Below are positions 1 through 4,918 of a DNA stretch of 7,004 nt, in pieces. Position 1 is the first letter of the stretch, and every line of letters starts with the position of its first letter. The position numbers and the translations under genes were made by a program. Under the pieces are notes generated by a model. The model was not told where the DNA came from, did no database searches, and saw only the letters and a program-made list of their open reading frames with translations. The stretch comes from a bacterium (GTDB lineage Bacteria; Vulcanimicrobiota; Xenobia; RGZZ01). The stretch lies in the NCBI GenBank assembly GCA_021782195.1, contig JAJXVI010000124.1, positions 1-7,004 on the forward strand, read 5' to 3'.

Positions 1-13
1 CGAGTAGTTGGGC
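1..13 (-). other. Possible start of an integron attC site, cut by window edge
   Basis: Read on the minus strand, the sequence about 70 bases past the YodC-like stop codon is TATAACGCCCAAC followed by TACTCG. GCCCAAC (positions 13-7) matches the attC R''-type core consensus RYYYAAC, and it lies where a cassette attC would lie: shortly 3' of a small gene in the same orientation. Only six bases follow before the window ends, so the partner GTTRRRY site and the stem cannot be seen. A match to this degenerate 7-mer is common by chance, and no second core site is seen upstream of the gene, so this is a weak call. Confidence 0.18.
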
Positions 14-81
14 GTTATACGAATCAAGTGGGGAAACAAACTCCGTCATCATTCACTGCTGTCCCTCCTGGTCTGGAGGCC

Positions 82-261
82 TCATTCCGATGGAATCACC
101 CGGAGCGAATCGGCACTGAGCATGGCCGTGTGGAGTACCTGCGGGATCTCGCGGCTGTCGAACCACGCGCACACCAGATTTCCCTCACTGCTGCCCGCCA
201 CCGTCATGGAAGGGCCACCCGACTTGAGCTGGACAACGTCACCGACTTTGGGCCTCGACAT
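82..261 (-). CDS. YodC family small protein (DUF2158)
   Basis: The 59-residue product matches the pattern of the small uncharacterised DUF2158 family, whose E. coli member is YodC at about 60 residues. It has a short N-terminal beta segment (VGDVVQLK, residues 6-13), the hallmark GGPSMTV at 15-21, a G-x-x-x-C-x-W-F-D segment (CAWFD, 31-35) and a C-terminal hydrophobic strand near 43-56. No signal peptide or membrane segment is visible, so it is probably cytoplasmic. The function of the family is unknown. The internal ATG at 261 is preferred to the longer frame starting at 381: the family homology begins there, and GGGAGA (complement of 271-276) sits 9 bases upstream as a good ribosome binding site. 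It is divergent from the secreted protein at 446, and its 3' flank carries an attC-like core. Confidence 0.85.
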   Translation of the reverse strand: MSRPKVGDVVQLKSGGPSMTVAGSSEGNLVCAWFDSREIPQVLHTAMLSADSLRVIPSE

Positions 262-283
262 GGCTGTTGCTCTCCCGTAAACA

Positions 284-316
284 TCTGGCGCGACACGGTT
301 GGCACCGTCTGGCGCG
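284..316. promoter_or_regulatory. Nested inverted and direct repeat, possible operator
   Basis: The divergent gap between the YodC-like gene and the DUF3298 gene contains two copies of TCTGGCGCG (284-292 and 308-316), 24 bases apart start to start. Between them lies a perfect inverted repeat, ACGGT-TGGC-ACCGT (295-308). The position, 23 bases upstream of the YodC-like start codon, would suit an operator or a leader hairpin. I could not identify convincing -35/-10 boxes. This is seen directly as sequence symmetry; the regulatory role is inference. Confidence 0.25.
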
Positions 317-445
317 CATCCAGTTTCGAAACTACCTGGCTCCGTTCCCTTCCTGCCGTGTGAAAACCGTGCCCGCGTCATTAGTCGTCACCGTGGCGCG
401 CGCAGAGGCAGAGGGGAAGTCGCCGAACGGCCAGAAGCACAGGGC

Positions 446-1105
446 ATGCGCCGTTTTGCTGTTGTGGTCATTGCTCTGTTGTGGATCGGGGTCGGGCCGG
501 CCTTCGCCCGCGTGCCCGTCAAAATGATGCACACGACCCGGACCCGCGCGCACGGATCCTACGTGCAGTCGGTCGTCTCGCCAGAGGTGCACGGAATCCG
601 ACAGGCTGCGCGTATCAACGCGCTGTTGCGAAAGACGTGGCCGGTAAACCCGGACAACCTGGGAGAGCCCGGTCAGGTCTATCGCGAGGACGTGCGCGGC
701 ACTGTCGAACTGAACCGCGGCGATATCTTGAGCGTGTATTATGAGGGGCTCGGCGTGATCACCCAGGGGGGACGTATTGCGACCGCGCATCCCACGAAAC
801 TTGCCAGCGCGGTGACCCTCAATGTGCGTACGAGTCACGCATACACTTTTGCGGAACTTTTTCGTGAGCCCGGGGGCGTTGCCCGGCTGGTGCACGGGCG
901 AATCGAGCGTCAACTCGGAGCAGGTTGCGACCCCGACCCCGCGGCCACCACCTGGGCATTCTATTTGACCGACCGCGCGATGGTCGTCATCTTCCCTGAC
1001 GCCCCGTTTGCCGTTGCGAGTGTCAAAGTAAAAATCCCCTGGTCAGACCTGCGTCCCTTTGCGAACCCCCACGGTCCCCTTCCAGTCCTCATGAGAGCAC
1101 GCTGA
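446..1105 (+). CDS. Secreted DUF3298-domain (RsiV C-terminal-like) protein
   Basis: The 219-residue product starts with a clear Sec signal peptide: R2 R3, a hydrophobic core at 4-17, and an AFA cleavage motif at 19-21. The mature part follows the DUF4163/DUF3298 pattern seen in the extracytoplasmic half of RsiV-type anti-sigma factors and in PdaC-like proteins. It has a PEVHGI segment with INALL (46-60), a central strand pair ending in an AHP motif (114-116, cf. GGAHP in the family), 'TFAELF' (134-139) before a helix, then the C-terminal 'FYLTDRAMVVIFP' and 'VKIPWSDLRPF' segments (172-205). No anti-sigma or enzymatic domain and no second membrane segment is present, so it is probably a free periplasmic or secreted domain of unknown role. 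The ATG at 446 is chosen because the signal peptide begins there; the upstream frame is arginine-rich and unlike protein. No good Shine-Dalgarno sequence precedes it. Confidence 0.72.
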   Translation: MRRFAVVVIALLWIGVGPAFARVPVKMMHTTRTRAHGSYVQSVVSPEVHGIRQAARINALLRKTWPVNPDNLGEPGQVYREDVRGTVELNRGDILSVYYEGLGVITQGGRIATAHPTKLASAVTLNVRTSHAYTFAELFREPGGVARLVHGRIERQLGAGCDPDPAATTWAFYLTDRAMVVIFPDAPFAVASVKVKIPWSDLRPFANPHGPLPVLMRAR

Positions 1106-1148
1106 AGGGCGGGGCACGCGACAACAGTGCACCGTGAAACCGGGGTGG

Positions 1149-1168
1149 GAGCGGGGAGCCTCCCGCTC
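1149..1168. terminator. Hairpin between convergent genes, possible bidirectional terminator
   Basis: GAGCGGG (1149-1155) and CCCGCTC (1162-1168) form a perfect 7-bp GC-rich stem with a 6-base loop. It lies between the stop codon of the plus-strand DUF3298 gene (1105) and the stop codon of the minus-strand secreted protein (1241). No T-tract follows on either strand, so it is not a canonical intrinsic terminator. The position between two converging genes is the main support. Confidence 0.3.
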
Positions 1169-1239
1169 GCGTCCCGTTCCCGCGGGCCGGCGCGCTCGCG
1201 CTCGCGTCTCGTCCCCGCACGCTCCCGCGCGCCGGCGCG
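1165..1239. repeat. Imperfect GC-rich direct repeat in convergent gap
   Basis: CTCGCGTCCCGTTCCCGC (1166-1183) recurs with two changes at 1201-1218, 35 bases further on. Each copy is followed by a block ending in GCCGGCGCG (1184-1194 and 1229-1239); the second block contains the 12-bp palindrome CGCGCCGGCGCG (1228-1239). It looks like a diverged tandem duplication of about 35-45 bases. No coding potential is apparent. Confidence 0.4.
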
Positions 1240-1240
1240 A

Positions 1241-1786
1241 TCAGGGGGTGAAACTCACGCTCGCAAGCAGCGCGTCGATGTCGTTCTTGGACGCGATCAT
1301 CGCCGCAACCGTCCCCGTGAGCATGATCTCGTGGACATCCACGCGAGTACCGCTGTGGCGCATCAGGAACACCACGTGGTTTGCGACCGGCGGTCCCTGT
1401 GCGAACGACAACACGAAGCCGAAGCTATACGCCGCCCGACCTCCCATGGTGGCCACGGCGAGATCGGAGAAGTGGATGCTGCGCACCCCGCCCAGAACCC
1501 GTGCAGCCTGGTCGTAGCGCCTGCGCGCGTCCTCATACCACGCCTGGGGATCGTTGAAAGGGGCTCCCTCGTAGACCTGATAGAAGCCGTTGACGACCGG
1601 ATTCAGATGGCGAAAGCGCAGTTCGGCGAAGTCGTTCGGCGAGGTGGGGGCGACCCGCTCCCAGCCGAGAGGCAGCTTGACGGTGAACCGATGTTGCGCG
1701 CTGACGTACGTGCGCGAAAGGGGGCGCGCCGCGGCGTCCCTGGAAGTCGACGCAATCAGTGTCGTCACCAGCGCAATCACAAGCAA
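1241..1786 (-). CDS. Putative secreted protein, PsbP/DUF1795-like, start uncertain
   Basis: The product (181 residues from a TTG at 1786) has a hydrophobic N-terminus (residues 2-13) ending in DAAA-R (18-21), which resembles a Sec signal peptide and cleavage site. The mature part opens with 'HRFTVKLPLGWE' (32-43), the F-x-x-x-x-P-x-G-W pattern common to PsbP, DcrB and other DUF1795-like small extracytoplasmic domains. It ends in 'IDALLASVSFTP', the typical final helix and strand of such folds. No catalytic motif is seen. There is no ATG in frame between the previous gene and the domain. TTG 1786 or GTG 1780 are possible starts, but both leave out the upstream LLRRGG stretch (codons just before 1786) that would make a better positively charged n-region. 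A frame error or a non-standard start is possible. It lies 140 bases after the hydratase stop, in the same orientation. Confidence 0.55.
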   Translation of the reverse strand: MLVIALVTTLIASTSRDAAARPLSRTYVSAQHRFTVKLPLGWERVAPTSPNDFAELRFRHLNPVVNGFYQVYEGAPFNDPQAWYEDARRRYDQAARVLGGVRSIHFSDLAVATMGGRAAYSFGFVLSFAQGPPVANHVVFLMRHSGTRVDVHEIMLTGTVAAMIASKNDIDALLASVSFTP

Positions 1787-1870
1787 GGCGGCAGGCGCGC
1801 CGCCTCGGCGGAGAAGCCCGGACCCAGAGAATCGAGACGATTGCTCGAATCCGGAACGGGCTCTTCCACG

Positions 1871-1904
1871 CGCATCGTTGCGATGCGGGCCGCGGGCAGG
1901 CCCG
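1871..1904 (-). terminator. Two adjoining hairpins after the hydratase gene
   Basis: Read on the minus strand shortly after the hydratase stop codon (1927), CGGGCC/GGCCCG (1904-1899 with 1891-1886, 6 bp, 7-base loop) adjoins CGCATCG/CGATGCG (1887-1881 with 1877-1871, 7 bp, 3-base loop). The stems share bases 1886-1887, so they compete at one edge. No T-run follows. They may end or attenuate transcription between the hydratase and the secreted-protein gene, or protect the 3' end of the message; this role is inferred from position. Confidence 0.28.
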
Positions 1905-1926
1905 ACGGTGCAGGACGCGCGAAATT

Positions 1927-2724
1927 CTACGCGCCGCGGAAAACGGGTTTGCGTTTCTCGAGAAATGCTGTGACGCCTTCTTTCTTGTCTTCGGTGGCGC
2001 AGAGGACGCCAAAGTGCAGCGCTTCGATGGCGAGTCCGCGATCGATGTCGACCTCGCACCCCTGGTGCACTGCCTGACGTGCCGCGGCCACGGCGAGCGG
2101 TCCGGCTTTCGCGATCTGCTCCACCAGGTTGCAGGCCGTGGCGAGCAGTTCGCTCTGCGGTACGACCTTGTTCACCAGACCGATGCGCAGAGCCTCCTCG
2201 GCCTTCACAGGCACGCCGGTCATCATCATCTCGAGGGCCGGTCCCTTCCCGATGAGGCGGGGCAGACGCTGGGTTCCGCCATAGCCGGGGGTTATCCCGA
2301 GGGTCACTTCGGGAAGTCCGATGCGGGCGTTCTCGGACGCGATCCGGATGTCGCATCCCAGCGCAAGTTCACACCCACCGCCCAGCGCGAAGCCGTTGAT
2401 GGCCGCGATGACCGGCTTGGAGGATCGCTCGAAGCGGCGCAGGAGCGCCTGTCCACCCAGGCAGAACTGCGCGCCCTCGGTGCTGTTCAGCGGGGCCAGT
2501 TCCTTGATGTCGGCCCCGGCCACGAAAGACTTCTCGCCCGCTCCCGTGATGATGATGCCGCGGACGGTCGGGTCGTTCTCGAGTTCGGTGAACGCGAGAT
2601 CCAGTTCAGTGATCGTCGCGAGGTTCAGCGCGTTGAGCACCTGGGGACGGTTGATCATCAAAATGGCCGCGGCGCCGTTGCGCCAGACCTTCAGATTCTC
2701 ATACGTTGTCGCCTGTTCGAGCAT
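1927..2724 (-). CDS. Enoyl-CoA hydratase / crotonase family
   Basis: A 265-residue protein of standard crotonase length. It should hydrate trans-2-enoyl-CoA to (3S)-3-hydroxyacyl-CoA in the cytoplasm. The oxyanion-hole segments are AGADIKE (69-75) and GFALGGGCE (111-119). Both glutamates used by enoyl-CoA hydratases are present: E119 in GGGCE and E139 in LPEVTLG, followed by GITPGYGGTQRLPR (143-156). Retention of both favours a true hydratase over an isomerase or a degenerate member. C-terminal 'EDKKEGVTAFLEKRKPVF' (245-262) is also classic. A GTG in frame at 2748 is rejected as start, because its codons contain GAGGAG (2731-2736), which is the ribosome binding site for the ATG at 2724. It follows the 3-hydroxybutyryl-CoA dehydrogenase gene by 87 bases and catalyses the neighbouring step. 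Short-chain (crotonyl-CoA) preference is inferred from that pairing only. Confidence 0.93.
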   Translation of the reverse strand: MLEQATTYENLKVWRNGAAAILMINRPQVLNALNLATITELDLAFTELENDPTVRGIIITGAGEKSFVAGADIKELAPLNSTEGAQFCLGGQALLRRFERSSKPVIAAINGFALGGGCELALGCDIRIASENARIGLPEVTLGITPGYGGTQRLPRLIGKGPALEMMMTGVPVKAEEALRIGLVNKVVPQSELLATACNLVEQIAKAGPLAVAAARQAVHQGCEVDIDRGLAIEALHFGVLCATEDKKEGVTAFLEKRKPVFRGA

Positions 2725-2730
2725 GCAATT

Positions 2731-2736
2731 CTCCTC
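2731..2736 (-). promoter_or_regulatory. Ribosome binding site deciding hydratase start
   Basis: GAGGAG on the minus strand lies 6 bases before ATG 2724. It falls inside the longer open frame that begins with GTG at 2748, which argues for the shorter, 265-residue product. Confidence 0.8.
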
Positions 2737-2811
2737 AAATGTTTTCACGGACGTGCGCCGGGGAGGGGCAGGCCGCCGGGTTGCGACGACCTGTCCGCGA
2801 AGCGAGCGCGA

Positions 2812-3723
2812 TCAGAGCGCGCCGAGGTCCACCGGGGTCGGGGGATTGGTGGAGTAGTCGTAGAAGCCCTTGCCCGTCTTCTTGCCCAGCAGGCCGGCGC
2901 GCACCATTGCGCGGTTGAGCGGGCACGGACTGAACTTCGGGTCACCGAACTCCTCGAACAGCGTGGAGCAGGCGTGCAACTGCACGTCGATGCCGACCAG
3001 GTCGAGGAGCGCCAGCGGACCGATGGGCATGTTTCCGCCGAGCTTCATGGCGCGGTCGATGTCGAGCGCGCTGCCCACGCCCTCGTAGAGCGCCCACATC
3101 GCCTCGTTCAGGTACGGCAGGATGAGGCGGTTGAAGATGAAGCCGGGCTTGTCCTTGGTGACGATCGGCTCCTTCCCGAGCGCCTGCGACAGTTCCACGC
3201 CCAGCGCGAGGGTCTTTTCGGAGGTGTGAATCGTGCGCACCACTTCCACGAGCTTCATGAGCGGCACGGGGTTGAAGAAGTGCAGGCCCAGGAAACGGTC
3301 GGGACGTTGCGTGGCGTGAGCCATCTCCGCGACCGACAGCGAGGAGGTGTTGGTCGCAAACACCACGTGAGGCGGACAGATAGCCTCGAGTTGAGCCAGG
3401 AGCTTCTTCTTGGCGTCGAGATTCTCCGTGATGGCCTCGATGACGATGTCGGCGTCCTTCACGGCGCCCATGTCGGTGGTGGTGGTGAGATTTGCGAGGT
3501 ACTCCGCGCACTGGCTCTCGGTGATGGTCCCTTTGCGGGTGAAGCGCGAAAGGCTGTCCTCGATCGTCTTGCGGCCACGGTCGACGAAACGCTGCTCGAT
3601 ATCGCTCATGATGACGCGCGCGCCAGCCTGGGCGGCGATCTGGGCGATACCCGCGCCCATGGTGCCCGAGCCGACGACGGCGAGGGTCTTGACGGGAAGT
3701 GCGGTCTGGGTGAGGGTGGTCAT
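2812..3723 (-). CDS. hbd: 3-hydroxybutyryl-CoA dehydrogenase
   Basis: A 303-residue protein, close to the usual length of the single-function short-chain enzyme. It oxidises (3S)-3-hydroxyacyl-CoA to 3-oxoacyl-CoA with NAD+, or runs in reverse in butyrate-type synthesis. The Rossmann NAD-binding motif GSGTMG is at 18-23, with an acidic D41 at the end of the second strand favouring NAD over NADP. Catalytic residues line up with the human enzyme: S127 (NTSSLS), H148 and E160 (the HFFNP-x-x-x-x-LVEVV stretch) and N198 (FIFNR), with identical spacing. The C-terminal domain (about 193-290) carries 'GFIFNRLILPYLNEA' and ends in 'GKKTGKGFYDY'. A near-perfect Shine-Dalgarno AAGGAGG lies 7 bases before ATG 3723. 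It is followed by the hydratase gene in the same orientation, which performs the adjacent step. No thiolase or acyl-CoA dehydrogenase gene is in view. Confidence 0.93.
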   Translation of the reverse strand: MTTLTQTALPVKTLAVVGSGTMGAGIAQIAAQAGARVIMSDIEQRFVDRGRKTIEDSLSRFTRKGTITESQCAEYLANLTTTTDMGAVKDADIVIEAITENLDAKKKLLAQLEAICPPHVVFATNTSSLSVAEMAHATQRPDRFLGLHFFNPVPLMKLVEVVRTIHTSEKTLALGVELSQALGKEPIVTKDKPGFIFNRLILPYLNEAMWALYEGVGSALDIDRAMKLGGNMPIGPLALLDLVGIDVQLHACSTLFEEFGDPKFSPCPLNRAMVRAGLLGKKTGKGFYDYSTNPPTPVDLGAL

Positions 3724-3782
3724 GGGTTAGCCTCCTTCAATGTGGAATTCGGGATGGGTCTGTGCTTCTGAAAGATTTTCTG

Positions 3783-3817
3783 TCCGCGGGGGACCGTCCG
3801 CGGGGGACCGTCCCCGC
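3783..3817. repeat. 14-bp tandem repeat with hairpin in intergenic gap
   Basis: TCCGCGGGGGACCG occurs twice in tandem (3783-3796 and 3797-3810) and runs into TCCCCGC (3811-3817). The second copy with its tail forms GCGGGG...CCCCGC (3800-3805 with 3812-3817, 6 GC pairs plus a possible wobble). GGGGA/TCCCC (3803-3807 with 3811-3815) is an alternative register, and the left copy can compete for the same partner. The element lies just after the dehydrogenase stop (3836) and 60 bases before the hbd start, where it could end the upstream unit or modulate read-through. No T-tract follows on the minus strand. Confidence 0.55.
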
Positions 3818-3835
3818 TCCGACCGGATTTCGCGC

Positions 3836-4915
3836 TCAGGACCCCGCGGGAACCGCTGCTGTGAGGCGCTTGAGCTCCTCGCAGACCATGTCGCCCACGC
3901 GGTCGGTGCCGAGTCCGCTTGAGGCGGAGACGTCGCTGATTCGTCCGCTGCCAAGCAATCCGGCGACCGATCGCTCCACGAGGCGGGATGCCTCAAGCTC
4001 GCCGAGCTGCTCAAGCATCATTGAGAGGGCGAGGATGGCGCCAATCGGGTTCGCCAGATTCTGTCCGGCGTGCTTTGGCGACGATCCGTGAATCGGCTCG
4101 AACATCGACACCTGTCCGGGGTGGATGTTTCCGGACGCGGCCACGCCCATCCCCCCCTGGAGCATCGCGCCGAGGTCGGTGATGATGTCGCCGAAAAGAT
4201 TGGTGGTCACCACCACGTCAAACCACTCCGGGTTCTTCACCATCCACATCGTCATCGCGTCAACGAACACAGCCTCGCGCTCGATGTCCGGGTATTCCGC
4301 GCCCACCTCGGCGAAGGTCCGGCGCCACAGATCGTGCGCGGCCACGGCATTCGCCTTGTCCACGAGCGTGAGCTTCTTGCGGCGGTTGCGCTTGCGGGCC
4401 AGCTCGAACGAGTACCGAATGACGCGCTCCACGCCTTTGCGGGTGTAGATGGCGTCCTGCACGGCAACCTCGTCGGGCGTCCCCTTCTTGAGAAAGCCGC
4501 CGGCGCCGATGTAAACGTCCTCGGTGTTCTCACGAACCACGACGAAATCGATGTCTTTCGGGGTCTTGTTGCGCAACGGTGTGAGCGCCTCAGAGTAGAG
4601 CACGATGGGGCGCAGGTTCACGTACAGGTCAAGCCCGAATCGGATGGTCGCAACCACGGCGCGCTCAATGAAGCCGGACGGCAGCCGTGGGTCGCCAAGC
4701 GCGCCCAGGTAGATGGCTGACATCTGTCGGAACTCGTCGAGGACGCCTTCCGGCATGGTCTCGCCCGTGCGCAGATAGTGTTCTCCTCCGAAAGGGTAGT
4801 GGCGGAGCTCGTACCCAACGTTGCAGATGTCTGCAACCGTTTCGAGAACCCGCAATCCCTGGGCGATGACCTCGGGTCCGATTCCGTCGCCACCGATGAC
4901 CGCGATCCTGTGCAT
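3836..4915 (-). CDS. Isocitrate/isopropylmalate dehydrogenase family protein
   Basis: A 359-residue beta-decarboxylating dehydrogenase (family of LeuB, homoisocitrate, isocitrate and tartrate dehydrogenases). It oxidises and decarboxylates a 3-substituted malate to a 2-oxoacid with NAD(P)+ and Mg2+. GDGIGPEV is at 9-16. The malate-binding arginines are R92, R102 (YVNLRP) and R128. Y135 and K187 are the catalytic pair. D219, D243 and D247 are the metal ligands (TTNLFGDIITDL, 237-248). The adenosine-binding loop is HGSSPKHAGQNLANP (276-290). The RENTEDVY segment (128-135) resembles isocitrate-type enzymes, not the RELTGG form of classic LeuB. K281 occupies the position of the NAD-binding Asp of LeuB, as in NADP-type isocitrate dehydrogenase, so NADP+ use is possible. 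The substrate cannot be named from sequence alone. The start lies 3 bases after the aminotransferase stop, with AGAGGA upstream inside that gene. Confidence 0.88.
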   Translation of the reverse strand: MHRIAVIGGDGIGPEVIAQGLRVLETVADICNVGYELRHYPFGGEHYLRTGETMPEGVLDEFRQMSAIYLGALGDPRLPSGFIERAVVATIRFGLDLYVNLRPIVLYSEALTPLRNKTPKDIDFVVVRENTEDVYIGAGGFLKKGTPDEVAVQDAIYTRKGVERVIRYSFELARKRNRRKKLTLVDKANAVAAHDLWRRTFAEVGAEYPDIEREAVFVDAMTMWMVKNPEWFDVVVTTNLFGDIITDLGAMLQGGMGVAASGNIHPGQVSMFEPIHGSSPKHAGQNLANPIGAILALSMMLEQLGELEASRLVERSVAGLLGSGRISDVSASSGLGTDRVGDMVCEELKRLTAAVPAGS

Positions 4916-4918
4916 GGC

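Noticed and set aside
262..381. Longer start (381) for the YodC-like gene
   Set aside because: Family similarity starts at the ATG at 261, which has its own GGGAGA ribosome binding site.
262..445. Promoter boxes in the divergent gap
   Set aside because: No convincing pair of -35 and -10 hexamers with normal spacing could be assigned on either strand.
1787..2356. Upstream extension of the secreted-protein frame into the hydratase gene
   Set aside because: The added translation is Arg-rich shadow coding of the hydratase; the protein-like part begins only near 1786.
1759..3771. A 670-residue open frame on the plus strand
   Set aside because: It lies antisense to the hydratase and hbd genes, whose motifs and ribosome binding sites are clear. 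Its translation is His-, Arg- and Gly-rich without motifs; such frames arise from codon bias in GC-rich genes.
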